A DNA stretch of 64,000 nt from an uncultured Clostridia bacterium (GTDB lineage: Bacteria; Bacillota; Clostridia; Saccharofermentanales; Saccharofermentanaceae): the NCBI GenBank assembly GCA_946537885.1, contig CAMNGC010000005.1, positions 37,179-101,178 on the forward strand, given 5' to 3'. Below are positions 18,967 to 27,744 of this stretch, piece by piece (within the stretch, counting starts at the first letter, position 1; each line of letters starts with the position of its first letter). Both the position numbers and the translations under genes were made by a program. A model generated the notes under the pieces. That model searched no databases and was not told the origin of the DNA. It was given only the letters and a program-made list of their open reading frames with translations.

Positions 18967-20142
18967 ATGAAAAAGAGATATAAGCTAGCAGCGTCCGTTC
19001 TGACACTGTCCATTGTGGCGGGAGCAGCTTGCGGGTGTACAAAGAAGTCAGCTACGGATAGCAGTGATACTACGGGGACAAGCGACAGCGCGGTGACAGA
19101 GGCGTCTGTGTCAGAGCCTGCAGCTCTTGTTAGTGAGCCTGCTGAGACAACGGAGTTTGATATTCACGATTATTCTTTCGATACGATCTACGGAGACCAG
19201 TTGCCTGAGTACCTTAATAAGCAGTACTATTTTAACGGTGAGAAGGTGCCGATAGCAGAGTCCAATTTCTATTTTATAAATGCATATCTGGAGCTCTCGG
19301 AGTACACCGCTTACGGCTACTATCCGGCAACAGAGGACGGCTTCCTGGATCTTACTAAGAACATCGAATATGGTGAAGGCGAGACCGGAACATATACGAC
19401 ATATAGCGAGTTCTATACAGATTATTCGGAGCGCATGCTGGCCTCCACTTGCATCATATGTAAGCTGGCCCGCGAGCAGGGACTCGAGCTCAGCCAGGAG
19501 ACCTTGGACGGTATAGACGGCATGTTGACAGAGCTTGAAGAAGAGAATGCCGAGCCTAACGGAGTCACGCTTGATGAGTACTTCCAGCTTTACTACGGTC
19601 CCGAATGTGATACCGAGGCATTCCGTAATGTAATGATCGATTATTATCTGGCTGATCTTTATACTACGACATATATGGATAATTATGAATATACCGAAGA
19701 GGAGATCGAGCAGTATACATGTCCTGTAATCCGCTATGCCTTGTTCTCGGCTCCTTTGGGTGCATCCGAGGAAGATCTTGCCAATGCCGAGACTATGGCT
19801 CAGACTTTGGTGGATACTGCTGCAGGTGACATTGATGATTTCTATACATTAGGTCAGGCATCTGCTCAGGAGGGTGCTTGCATGCAGTGCTCCGAGATCA
19901 GTGTTCCCCGGGGAAAAACTGTAAGTGCTTTTGAGGATTGGGCCTGGGATGAGGCACGCACCGAAGGCGAGCTTGGTGTTATCTATGCCGAGGAGTACGG
20001 CTACTTTGCCGTTGGTTTTGTGGGCATGCAGCTTGACGAGGAGTCCGCTTCCGATATTCCGGTAAGTGCTTTGGGCGACTATGTATCTTCGCTCCTTGGC
20101 ACGGAGGGCTTTGTTCTCTCGACCGATCCTGACGCTGCATAA
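18967..20142 (+). CDS. Lipoprotein, possibly SurA/PrsA-like folding factor
   Basis: 391 residues. A hydrophobic signal peptide ends in GAACGC, so Cys22 (or Cys24) would carry the lipid. A Ser/Thr/Ala-rich linker follows. The C-terminal part contains a segment near 335-365 (DEARTEGELGVIYAEEYGYFAVGFVG) that resembles the end of a parvulin domain, and the predicted helical middle is like SurA_N. The full parvulin motif is not clear, so enzymatic activity is uncertain. GGAGA lies 9 nt before the ATG. A similar protein is encoded at 29783. Confidence 0.6.
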   Translation: MKKRYKLAASVLTLSIVAGAACGCTKKSATDSSDTTGTSDSAVTEASVSEPAALVSEPAETTEFDIHDYSFDTIYGDQLPEYLNKQYYFNGEKVPIAESNFYFINAYLELSEYTAYGYYPATEDGFLDLTKNIEYGEGETGTYTTYSEFYTDYSERMLASTCIICKLAREQGLELSQETLDGIDGMLTELEEENAEPNGVTLDEYFQLYYGPECDTEAFRNVMIDYYLADLYTTTYMDNYEYTEEEIEQYTCPVIRYALFSAPLGASEEDLANAETMAQTLVDTAAGDIDDFYTLGQASAQEGACMQCSEISVPRGKTVSAFEDWAWDEARTEGELGVIYAEEYGYFAVGFVGMQLDEESASDIPVSALGDYVSSLLGTEGFVLSTDPDAA

Positions 20143-20183
20143 GAGCCAAGCGGCATTTTTCGATCGAACAAGCTAATTACGGC

Positions 20184-20220
20184 AACTGCCCTGATCGTGA
20201 GCGAGGGGGCAGTTTTTTTT
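20184..20220 (+). terminator. Rho-independent terminator after the lipoprotein gene
   Basis: AACTGCCC pairs with GGGCAGTT around a loop, followed by eight T. It lies about 40 nt after the lipoprotein stop. Confidence 0.88.
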
Positions 20221-20292
20221 GCATGAAATGATTCCCGCGGGGAGGGGATTTTCGATAAGGGCACTGCACTGAGACCGGCGTGCGTGAGGGAC

Positions 20293-20354
20293 TGTCTACC
20301 AATCATGTCCCTCTTTTTCGAAAAGGTAGACAAAAAGTGCTGTTTTGAGGGACA
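20293..20354 (-). repeat. Dispersed element with interleaved inverted repeats, copy 2
   Basis: Minus-strand copy of the element at 649-712. On the plus strand the arms read TGTCTACC (20293-20300), TGTCCCTC (20306-20313), GGTAGACA (20325-20332) and GAGGGACA (20347-20354). The b/b' stem differs from copy 1 in one base pair (C-G here, A-T there) with both sides changed. The central part keeps a TCGAAAA core. It lies between the convergent lipoprotein and VanY genes. Confidence 0.7.
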
Positions 20355-20396
20355 CCCCATAGGCATCAGATCACTGACCGGGGCAACTGCCTCGCC

Positions 20397-20540
20397 GTCA
20401 ACAGATTTACGGTCTGGAGGCCATTTCTGTTGACGCACCTGCCCCGTCCGTCAACAGATTTGCTGTCTGGAGGTCATTTCTGTTGACGCCCATACTTCCT
20501 CGGTCAACAGATTCGGCTGTAAAGGAGCATTTCTGTTGAC
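20397..20540. repeat. Three tandem 53-bp repeats, each a 38-bp hairpin
   Basis: Units at 20397-20434, 20450-20487 and 20503-20540 each begin GTCAACAGA and end TCTGTTGAC, 9-bp perfect inverted arms. The inner 20 bp are related but not identical. Spacers of 15 bp differ in sequence. The start-to-start distance is exactly 53 bp. No coding frame of note covers them. The block lies in the 441-bp intergenic region between convergent genes (20143-20583), which otherwise holds the terminator and the dispersed element. Confidence 0.85.
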
Positions 20541-20583
20541 GCCCCTTCCCTCACATCATCGACATCGCGGGTAAGCATACACA

Positions 20584-21453
20584 TCAGAGTTCAATCGTGA
20601 CGAACAGGCAGCCGCAGTTGTCAGGGCTGATCCTTATGGGACAGTCGATATACTCGGCAGGGATCCTAAGCTCTCCCTCCGGCAGGCGGCCAAGGATCCA
20701 GTCTGAGTCATCTCCGGCACTATAGCTGTAGTAATGGCCGGGCTCAAAGCTGTCGATATATTCCTCGAAAGTCAGATGGCAGGAGGCGATAAGCTCCGCA
20801 TGAGGCTGACCGACATAGCGGATATGCCAAGGTTCGTATTCAAAGCCCGTGATCTTCTCTTCACCCCGGGGGTAGCGGATGATAAAGCCGTAATCCTCAC
20901 AGTTGTTATTGACATATTTGCCCTGGGCGCAGTTGATAAAGCCGGCGCCGGCGTAGTACATGACATAAACATCAAGCGCCAGACCGGTCTCGTGCTCGCT
21001 TGTGCCGGGCAGGGCCGCGATCTCGGGCCCGGATTCGTCGTAGATCTCCTGCTGATGCTCGCGGCTCCTGTAGCTGCTTTCGATATAGAGCTTGTCGTCG
21101 TAGCGGCTTCGGATCTCGGCGGACAGTGCCGCATATGCATCTACCACCGGACGATTCATGAGAACATCCGTGTCATGGTAGAAAACAACATCTGCTTCAA
21201 AGTCATCCGGAAGGGGATGGTCGGAATTAACCAGCAGGAGACTCTGATCGACGGTGATATTTTCGGGCAGATTTTCCATATCGAGTAAGACCAAATCGCC
21301 GTCGGAATAATCGAGCTGAGTCACGGGGAGCGACCGTTTGATCTCGAAAGCGTCATTCATCTGGCTTCTGTAGTAAATAAAGTATGCAAGCGCCAGAAAC
21401 ATCACAAAAAGGATGGCGACTATCTGGGAAGTGTAATTCTTTTTATTATCCAT
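20584..21453 (-). CDS. VanY-type D-alanyl-D-alanine carboxypeptidase
   Basis: 289 residues anchored by one N-terminal transmembrane helix (about 8-28), so the catalytic domain faces the wall. The zinc-peptidase motifs of the VanY/LAS group are present: SEHETGLALDV (His and Asp ligands) and EPWHIRYVG (catalytic Glu and ligand His). It trims the terminal D-Ala from peptidoglycan stem peptides. It is divergent from the zinc-ribbon gene at 21582. There is no van regulatory gene nearby, so a housekeeping wall role is likelier than glycopeptide resistance. Confidence 0.87.
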   Translation of the reverse strand: MDNKKNYTSQIVAILFVMFLALAYFIYYRSQMNDAFEIKRSLPVTQLDYSDGDLVLLDMENLPENITVDQSLLLVNSDHPLPDDFEADVVFYHDTDVLMNRPVVDAYAALSAEIRSRYDDKLYIESSYRSREHQQEIYDESGPEIAALPGTSEHETGLALDVYVMYYAGAGFINCAQGKYVNNNCEDYGFIIRYPRGEEKITGFEYEPWHIRYVGQPHAELIASCHLTFEEYIDSFEPGHYYSYSAGDDSDWILGRLPEGELRIPAEYIDCPIRISPDNCGCLFVTIEL

Positions 21454-21581
21454 GCAGATAATGATAGAAAACTTGATCTATAGTGTCAAATTTGAATTGT
21501 GGTCTGTTTTATGGCGGGGTTTGGGGCTATAATACTAATTACCAATCTCGAAAAGAAATATTTTGCAGCGAGGTAGTGTTT

Positions 21582-22577
21582 ATGATGATATGCAGATCGT
21601 GTAATAGAGAATTCCCTGATGATAATAATTTCTGCGATATTTGCGGAACAAGACTTGTGCCCAAGGAAGAGAAGGCAGCAGATTCTTCTTATGAGGAGTT
21701 TGTTAAGCCGGAGCCGACAGAGGAGATCAAGGAAGTTACAGAGGAGATAAAGGAAGTCACGGAGGAGAAGGTTTCTGAGGCCGAAGAAGTTGCCGAGGAA
21801 GTATCTGAAACGGCAGTCGAGAGCGCTGCTGATGTTGTTGCCGTGCCCGAGCCTGCTCCTGCAGTCGAGCCCGTTCCCGTCAGCATTCCCGTGCAGCCGG
21901 CAAAGGCTGTAGCAGAGGAAGTTAAGCCTTATTATCAGCCCGCTCCCCAGGCCGTGCCCCAATTCGCACAGCCTCAGCAGGCAATGCCTCAGTATAATCA
22001 GCCGGCTCCTCAGTACCGGCAGCCTGCCCCTCAGCCGGCTCCCGTATATCAACAGCCTGCTCCTCAATATCAACAAGCACCTCAGTATGCTCAACCTGCG
22101 CCGGCTCCTCAGTATGGCCAGCCCGTGCAGCAGCCTTACTACGGTCAGCAGTATGCATACGCCACTCCCAGGCCGAGAAAGCCCCAGGGTCCTAATTATT
22201 ACGAGCAGCAGATGCAGTTCTTCCAGAATAATCCCGGTGCTTATGAGCAGCAGGTACGTCAGGCTATGGCGGCTTCCTATCAGCAACCCGGAACGCCGGT
22301 CTATATGCCTCAGGTAAATCCGTATCAGCAACCCGCGCCTCAGTATCAGCAGGCGCCTGTCCAGCCCGTCTATCAGCCCGGCCAGCCTGTTCCTCAGCAG
22401 CCTCAGTACCAGCAACCGACACAGCAGCCTGTGCAGCAGCCTGTGCAGCAGCCGCAGTATCAGGTAGCTCAATATGCTCAGCCTCAGTACTATCAGGGTG
22501 TGTACGGACAGCCGATGCCTCAGTATCAGGCTCAGCCTGCAGCTCCCGCGAACCCGGGGCAGAACCCTGCTCAGTAA
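21582..22577 (+). CDS. Zinc-ribbon protein with long Pro/Gln-rich tail
   Basis: 331 residues. An N-terminal zinc ribbon (CRSCN...CDICG, two CxxC pairs) leads to an acidic region with short repeats of EEIKEVTEE. After that comes a long low-complexity tail with many QPAPQYQQ-like units up to the C-terminus. No transmembrane helix is apparent. A frame is open from 21483, but ATG 21582 sits just before the zinc ribbon with AGCGAGG upstream. The function is unknown; such tails are often disordered and may mediate protein contacts. It is the first of three consecutive zinc-ribbon genes. Confidence 0.7.
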   Translation: MMICRSCNREFPDDNNFCDICGTRLVPKEEKAADSSYEEFVKPEPTEEIKEVTEEIKEVTEEKVSEAEEVAEEVSETAVESAADVVAVPEPAPAVEPVPVSIPVQPAKAVAEEVKPYYQPAPQAVPQFAQPQQAMPQYNQPAPQYRQPAPQPAPVYQQPAPQYQQAPQYAQPAPAPQYGQPVQQPYYGQQYAYATPRPRKPQGPNYYEQQMQFFQNNPGAYEQQVRQAMAASYQQPGTPVYMPQVNPYQQPAPQYQQAPVQPVYQPGQPVPQQPQYQQPTQQPVQQPVQQPQYQVAQYAQPQYYQGVYGQPMPQYQAQPAAPANPGQNPAQ

Positions 22578-22621
22578 ATCACAGGATCGCAACAGTCTCT
22601 GTAAAGGAGCAACATACAGCG

Positions 22622-22702
22622 ACTGCTATTCTACGCTTAGCAGTGTATCTCCTTCCTTGACAGGAAGGAGATAATATGTCCTATATCTCTTTGAAGAGAT
22701 AT
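22622..22702. other. Three consecutive hairpins between zinc-ribbon genes
   Basis: Perfect inverted repeats occur one after another: ACTGCTA/TAGCAGT (22622-22644), ATCTCCTTCC/GGAAGGAGAT (22647-22672) and ATATCTCTT/AAGAGATAT (22683-22702). None has a clear T tract directly after it, so a simple terminator is not evident. They could be a processing or attenuation structure. Confidence 0.6.
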
Positions 22703-22778
22703 CTGTTATTCGCTTTGCATTATTGGAAGCAGAGTTATATCAGAGTTAACTCTGTTTAGCGGTGCGCAGGGGGTGCCC

Positions 22779-23465
22779 ATGAAATATTGCCCTAAGTGTG
22801 GAACTGAGCTTGCTGACAGTGCTCTTTATTGTAAAAAATGCGGAACTGAACAAGGTCAATATATGATCTTTACCGAACATGCTCCGAGTAGAATAAACGG
22901 TATTCAGAACAACAAAGATAATTATATACAGAATAGTAGCATTGTTGTACAGCCGATGACGATAGATCAAGCCGGAAGCTTTTTTTACGTGATGTTGAAG
23001 TTCTTTAGGATACTGGGATTTGCTTATATCCCCTTTGCTCTTGCTTTGTTGGGGGGGCCTTTCTCGAAGCTTCATGGGCTAAATTATGTTATTAGCCTAT
23101 TGGGCAGTCTCGCTTTTACCCCTTTACTCCTAATCATCAATGGTAAGGTATTTGATTTTTCGCGGATCAGTTTTTTGGGCGCCAAGAGAAAGATGCCCGG
23201 GAATGTCATCACATATACTTTACCTATACTGATCGGAGCTCAAAACTCCTTTTTTTATTCCATATACAGCGTGGAGTTACCGGGGGTAACGGGCAATATT
23301 CTAAAGATCCTGGTCGCGTTGACGATCGTTACAGCAACGCTGTTTTATGATATCTATTATGGCAGATCCAAAGTTTTGGCAGTCCGACCGATCGTCGGCT
23401 CCTTGTTCAATCCGGTCTTTGTGACTTTGGTGTCGTTAGCATATTTATTGATATTTGTTAAATGA
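22779..23465 (+). CDS. Zinc-ribbon membrane protein, YIP1-like
   Basis: 228 residues. An N-terminal double CxxC zinc ribbon (CPKCGTE...CKKCGTE) is followed, after a linker, by four or five hydrophobic helices from residue 70 on, like a YIP1-type membrane domain. A GTG is available at 22773, but AGGGGG ends 6 nt before ATG 22779, which is preferred. The function is unknown. The next gene starts 13 nt after its stop, so the two are probably cotranscribed. Confidence 0.7.
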   Translation: MKYCPKCGTELADSALYCKKCGTEQGQYMIFTEHAPSRINGIQNNKDNYIQNSSIVVQPMTIDQAGSFFYVMLKFFRILGFAYIPFALALLGGPFSKLHGLNYVISLLGSLAFTPLLLIINGKVFDFSRISFLGAKRKMPGNVITYTLPILIGAQNSFFYSIYSVELPGVTGNILKILVALTIVTATLFYDIYYGRSKVLAVRPIVGSLFNPVFVTLVSLAYLLIFVK

Positions 23466-23478
23466 GATGGGGGCAGTT

Positions 23479-24399
23479 ATGAGAAGGTGCAATAAATGTG
23501 GTGTTCTGCAAGATGACGATGCTCTGTTTTGTATAAAGTGCGGCAATCGCCTTGAGGACGACAGAAGTGTTAAGGAAGAGCCCCAAAAACAATACTGCAG
23601 TTATTGCGGCAAAGAGCATCCGACGACTTCCAGGTTCTGTGTTATATGCGGAAAATCTTTGGAAGGGCAGAACCAGTCTTCGCAGGATCTGTCGTCTACA
23701 GAGTCAAAGTCCCGAACAACTGTCAAGAAGCCCAAGCCCCAGGATGTCAAATATAAATGTTCCAAATGTTTGATGACATTTACCGGGAATGCCGGTGTGT
23801 GTCCCAAGTGCGGACGTCCTCCGAAGAAGCAAACTCCTGTATTGCAACAATATCCCGCGCATCATCCCGACAACGGCTTTGTCATGCCCGGAACCACTCA
23901 GATCGCGCTGGGGATCTTGTATTTCGCAGCATTGTTTCTGACGTTTTCTCCCTTCTACGAATTGTCGGGCTCATCTCGTTACAAGGACGTGGAGGTCACG
24001 CTATATGAGATTGCCAACGGGTCTTTTAAGACGTATGGAGGCATAAAGACAAAGGCGGTAATGGTCTTTGTGTTTTTGATCGTCGGATTCATTGCAGCTT
24101 GTTACGGAAGATCGAAAAAAGAGGGATATATCGTGTCTTCTATCTCTTCTGTTATCGCTCTGATATTTGTTGGTATAGTTGATAGCGAATTGAATGATCT
24201 GAATATGATCAAGACCGTATCAAGTCGTTATGATGACGAATTAGGATATATGTTAGAGGATGTAGCTGAAAGTTATGGGATCGGACCCGCTTTTTCCGAT
24301 ATGTTCACTCAAAGCATATACTTTTACGGGTTCTTTGTGGTTTGTCTGATGATCATCATAGCATCTGCCGTTGAGCTGTCCGCCAAGAATGATCGTTAA
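23479..24399 (+). CDS. Membrane protein with three zinc ribbons
   Basis: 306 residues. Three CxxC-pair zinc ribbons lie in the first 120 residues (CNKC/CIKC, CSYC/CVIC, CSKC/CPKC). Four hydrophobic helices occupy the rest, interrupted by an acidic loop around 245-275. ATG 23479 has a GGGGGC run 6 nt upstream; the longer frame from 23455 overlaps the preceding gene. Function unknown. Soluble zinc-ribbon head plus membrane tail is a common Clostridia arrangement. Confidence 0.7.
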   Translation: MRRCNKCGVLQDDDALFCIKCGNRLEDDRSVKEEPQKQYCSYCGKEHPTTSRFCVICGKSLEGQNQSSQDLSSTESKSRTTVKKPKPQDVKYKCSKCLMTFTGNAGVCPKCGRPPKKQTPVLQQYPAHHPDNGFVMPGTTQIALGILYFAALFLTFSPFYELSGSSRYKDVEVTLYEIANGSFKTYGGIKTKAVMVFVFLIVGFIAACYGRSKKEGYIVSSISSVIALIFVGIVDSELNDLNMIKTVSSRYDDELGYMLEDVAESYGIGPAFSDMFTQSIYFYGFFVVCLMIIIASAVELSAKNDR

Positions 24400-24487
24400 C
24401 ACTGCTGAAAGCCCTTTATTTACTATAATCAGTTCTCATGTTAAAATCCATAGGTTAAGCAAGACAATAACACACGGAGTGTGAACT

Positions 24488-24775
24488 ATGGAGATTACAG
24501 ACGAACTGATCGGGTATCTGCAGCAGCTTGGCAGGATCAGGCTGACTGATGAAGAACAGGAGAAGACCAAGAAGGATCTTGGTTCCATCCTGGGTTACAT
24601 TGATAAGCTCAATGAGCTTGATACGGAAGGCGTGGAGCCTATGAGCCACGCTTTCGGAAGAACGAATGTGTTCAGAGAAGATGTTGTTTCTAATGATGCT
24701 ATGGTGGACGATGTTCTGTCTAATGCCCCGGAGGCAAAGGACGGATATTTTGTCGTGCCGAGGACAGTAGAGTAA
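24488..24775 (+). CDS. gatC: Asp-tRNA(Asn)/Glu-tRNA(Gln) amidotransferase subunit C
   Basis: 95 residues, the normal GatC size, with the family patterns LIGYLQQLGRIRLTDEE, LGSILGYIDKLNELDTEGVEPM and a C-terminal AKDGYFVVPRTVE. GatC stabilises the GatA-GatB interface of the enzyme that converts Glu-tRNA(Gln) or Asp-tRNA(Asn) to the amide form. It is the first gene of gatCAB. A TATAAT (24424-24429) lies about 60 nt upstream but lacks an obvious -35. Confidence 0.93.
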   Translation: MEITDELIGYLQQLGRIRLTDEEQEKTKKDLGSILGYIDKLNELDTEGVEPMSHAFGRTNVFREDVVSNDAMVDDVLSNAPEAKDGYFVVPRTVE

Positions 24776-24790
24776 GGGGAGGAGAAGATC

Positions 24791-26269
24791 ATGACGATTG
24801 AAGAGATCAAGACACTCTCCGCTCTGGAGATCGGAAGGGCGATCAGGGAGGGCAGGACGAGCTCACAGGAAGTAACGAGAGCCATGCTCGACCTCATTAA
24901 GGAGAAGAATGCGGACGTAAACGCATATACATATGTCGCCGAGGAAGAGGCAATGGCTCAGGCGAAGCAGGCCGATGAGGACATCCAGGCCGGAAAGCTT
25001 ACGGGAGATCTTGCAGGTGTTCCGATAGCGATCAAGGACAATATCTGCACCAAGGGCATGATCACATCATGTGGCTCTAAGATGCTCTATAACTTCCTGC
25101 CGCCTTATGATGCGACAGTTATCCGTAAATTAAGAGACGCCGGCATGGTTATTCTCGGCAAGACAAATATGGACGAATTCGCTATGGGTTCAACGACTGA
25201 GACTTCCTACTACGGTCCCACACTTAATCCCTGGGGTGAAGATAGAGTTCCCGGCGGATCGTCGGGCGGTTCTGCAGCTGCCGTAGCGGCAGATCTCGCA
25301 ACTGTTTCACTCGGCTCGGACACCGGCGGATCTATCAGACAGCCCGCATCCTTCTGCGGTGTAACGGGACTTAAGCCGACTTACGGCACAGTATCCAGAT
25401 ACGGACTTGTTGCTTTCGCTTCATCGCTTGATCAGATCGGACCGATCGGTCGTGATGTAAATGATGTTGCTGCCGTTTATAATCTCATATGCGGCATCGA
25501 CGAGAAGGATCAGACATCCACCGAGACAAAGCAGCTTGATCTTGAAGCAGTGAAGAACTTCGACGTGAAGGGCATGAAGATCGGTCTTCCCGAGGAGTAT
25601 TTCGGTGAGGGCATCGAAAAGGATGTTAAGGATGTTGTCATGCAGGCCGTTAAATTCTATGAGGATCACGGCGCTACAGTTGAGACTTTCCCCATGCCGA
25701 TAGTCGATTATGCTATCCCGACATATTACATCATCGCCTGTGCAGAGGCCTGCTCGAATCTGTCAAGATATGACGGTATCAAGTATGGCTACAGACCTGA
25801 TGGTGTTGACGACCTGATGGAGCTTTATATCAGATCCAGAAGCGAAGGCTTCGGCATGGAAGTAAAGAGAAGGATCATGCTGGGTAACTTCGTGCTGTCC
25901 TCAGGTTATTATGACGCTTACTATAACAAAGCCCTGCAGGCGAAGGCTCTCATCAAGAAAGCTTTCGATGAGGCATTCGAGAAGTATGATGTTGTTATCG
26001 GGCCTGTTGCTCCCACGACAGCCCTTAAGTGCGGTGAGAGCCTCTCTGATCCTCTGAAGATGTACTTGGGCGATATCTGCACGGTTCTTATAAATATCGT
26101 AGGTCTTCCTGCGATCTCTGTTCCTGCGGGATTTGATTCCAAGGGACTTCCCGTCGGAATGCAGCTTATCGGTAAACACTATTCCGAGCAGACACTCTGC
26201 GGCGCTGCTGCGGCTTTCCAGAGAGAGAACGACTGCCACCGTCGTCACGCTGACAAGGAGGTAAAGTGA
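24791..26269 (+). CDS. gatA: Amidotransferase subunit A (glutaminase)
   Basis: 492 residues of the amidase-signature family. The catalytic Lys82 lies in AIKDNICTKG. The Gly/Ser-rich signature GGSSGGSAAAVAA followed by SDTGGSIRQPA supplies the cis-Ser and nucleophilic Ser. It releases ammonia from glutamine for transfer to GatB. AGGGGAGGAG precedes the ATG; spacing to gatC is 15 nt and to gatB one nt. Confidence 0.96.
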   Translation: MTIEEIKTLSALEIGRAIREGRTSSQEVTRAMLDLIKEKNADVNAYTYVAEEEAMAQAKQADEDIQAGKLTGDLAGVPIAIKDNICTKGMITSCGSKMLYNFLPPYDATVIRKLRDAGMVILGKTNMDEFAMGSTTETSYYGPTLNPWGEDRVPGGSSGGSAAAVAADLATVSLGSDTGGSIRQPASFCGVTGLKPTYGTVSRYGLVAFASSLDQIGPIGRDVNDVAAVYNLICGIDEKDQTSTETKQLDLEAVKNFDVKGMKIGLPEEYFGEGIEKDVKDVVMQAVKFYEDHGATVETFPMPIVDYAIPTYYIIACAEACSNLSRYDGIKYGYRPDGVDDLMELYIRSRSEGFGMEVKRRIMLGNFVLSSGYYDAYYNKALQAKALIKKAFDEAFEKYDVVIGPVAPTTALKCGESLSDPLKMYLGDICTVLINIVGLPAISVPAGFDSKGLPVGMQLIGKHYSEQTLCGAAAAFQRENDCHRRHADKEVK

Positions 26270-26270
26270 T

Positions 26271-27710
26271 ATGGCTGAATATGAGATGGTCATAGGACTT
26301 GAAGTTCACGCCGAGCTTGCCACCAAGTCCAAGATTTTCTGTGGATGCTCCACCAAGTTCGGAGGCGCTCCCAATACACATGTGTGCGAGATCTGTTCCG
26401 GTATGCCGGGCACGCTTCCGACTCTCAATAAGAGCGTAGTGGAATATGCGGTCAAGGCCGGCACGGCGCTTAACTGTGAGATCACGAGACGCAATAAGTT
26501 CGACCGTAAGAATTATTTCTACCCGGATCTGCCTAAGGCTTACCAGGTATCCCAGCTTTATTTCCCGATCTGCAGGAACGGTAAGGTGGAGATCAAGACC
26601 GAGAAGGGCACTAAGTTTATCGGCATCCACGAGATCCATATGGAAGAGGATGCGGGCAAGCTGGTTCATGATCCTTTCACAGAGCAGACGCTGGTCGACT
26701 ATAACCGCTGCGGCGTTCCTCTGATCGAGATCGTATCCGAGCCTGATTTCAGATCTGCCGAAGAAGTAATCGCATATCTTGAGAAGCTACGCGACACATT
26801 GCAGTATCTTGAGGTATCTGACTGTAAGATGCAGGAAGGTTCCATGCGTGCCGATGTTAACCTGTCCGTAAGACCGCTGGGTCAGGCAGAGTTCGGTACC
26901 AGGACTGAGATGAAGAATATCAACTCTCTTAAGGCTATTGCCCGTGCCATCGAGTATGAGCGCGAGCGTCAGATCGATCTGATCGAGGCAGGCGGCAAGG
27001 TCACACAGGAGACCAGACGTTGGGACGATGACAGAGAGATCACATATGCCATGAGATCAAAGGAGAATGCTCAGGATTATAAATATTTCCCTGAGCCGGA
27101 TCTTATGCCCATCGTTATCAGCGATGAATATCTTAAGCAGGTTAAGGATAATATGCCGGAATTGGCAGATGCCAAGAAAGAAAGATATATGACTGAACTG
27201 GGCCTGCCCGAATATGATGCCGACATCATAACAGGCTCTACCAGACTCGTTAAGGTTTTCGAGAAGACAGTTGAGATCTGCGGTTCACCCAAGGATGCAT
27301 CCAACTGGATCATGACGGATCTTCTGAAGCTCTGTAATGATGCTCACATTGCTGTCGAGGATATGGAATTCAGGAATGAGTCCTTGGGCGAGATAATCAA
27401 GATGGTATCTGACGGCAAGATCAACCGTAAGACCGGTAAGGAAGTCCTGGGACAGGCATTCACAAACGGTGTCCTCCCCGAAGAATACGTTGAGAAGAAC
27501 GGATTGGCTCAGGTATCTGACCTGTCCGCCATCGAGCCTGCCATTAAGGAGGTGCTTGCCAATAACGAGAAAGCTGTAGGCGAGTACCTGGGCGGAAGTG
27601 AGAAGAATTTCGGTTTCCTGGTAGGTCAGTCCATGAAAGCTCTTAAGGGCAAGGCTGATCCTCAGGCAGTAAGAAGTGTTTTGCAAAAGCTTCTCGACGA
27701 GATGAGATAA
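26271..27710 (+). CDS. gatB: Amidotransferase subunit B
   Basis: 479 residues. The kinase-like catalytic part starts EMVIGLEVHAELATKSKIFCGC and contains the zinc-ligand cysteines and FDRKNYFYPDLPKAYQVSQ. A helical domain and a C-terminal YqeY/tail domain that binds tRNA complete it. GatB phosphorylates the tRNA-bound Glu/Asp and accepts ammonia from GatA. It is the end of the gatCAB operon. Confidence 0.96.
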   Translation: MAEYEMVIGLEVHAELATKSKIFCGCSTKFGGAPNTHVCEICSGMPGTLPTLNKSVVEYAVKAGTALNCEITRRNKFDRKNYFYPDLPKAYQVSQLYFPICRNGKVEIKTEKGTKFIGIHEIHMEEDAGKLVHDPFTEQTLVDYNRCGVPLIEIVSEPDFRSAEEVIAYLEKLRDTLQYLEVSDCKMQEGSMRADVNLSVRPLGQAEFGTRTEMKNINSLKAIARAIEYERERQIDLIEAGGKVTQETRRWDDDREITYAMRSKENAQDYKYFPEPDLMPIVISDEYLKQVKDNMPELADAKKERYMTELGLPEYDADIITGSTRLVKVFEKTVEICGSPKDASNWIMTDLLKLCNDAHIAVEDMEFRNESLGEIIKMVSDGKINRKTGKEVLGQAFTNGVLPEEYVEKNGLAQVSDLSAIEPAIKEVLANNEKAVGEYLGGSEKNFGFLVGQSMKALKGKADPQAVRSVLQKLLDEMR

Positions 27711-27744
27711 GGCGTGCATGCAAAGGTAAGGTGTTAAGTTTTAA

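Noticed and set aside
20397..20540. CRISPR array
   Set aside because: Three repeats only, spacers of 15 bp are too short, the repeats are strong full palindromes with variable centres, and no cas gene is nearby.
20584..21453. Vancomycin resistance gene cluster
   Set aside because: Only a VanY-type carboxypeptidase is present; there is no vanH/A/X or VanRS gene, so a cell-wall housekeeping role is more likely.
21486..22592. 368-residue minus-strand Leu/Arg-rich frame
   Set aside because: Opposite the Pro/Gln-rich repeats of the zinc-ribbon protein, whose codons read as Leu/Arg on the other strand.
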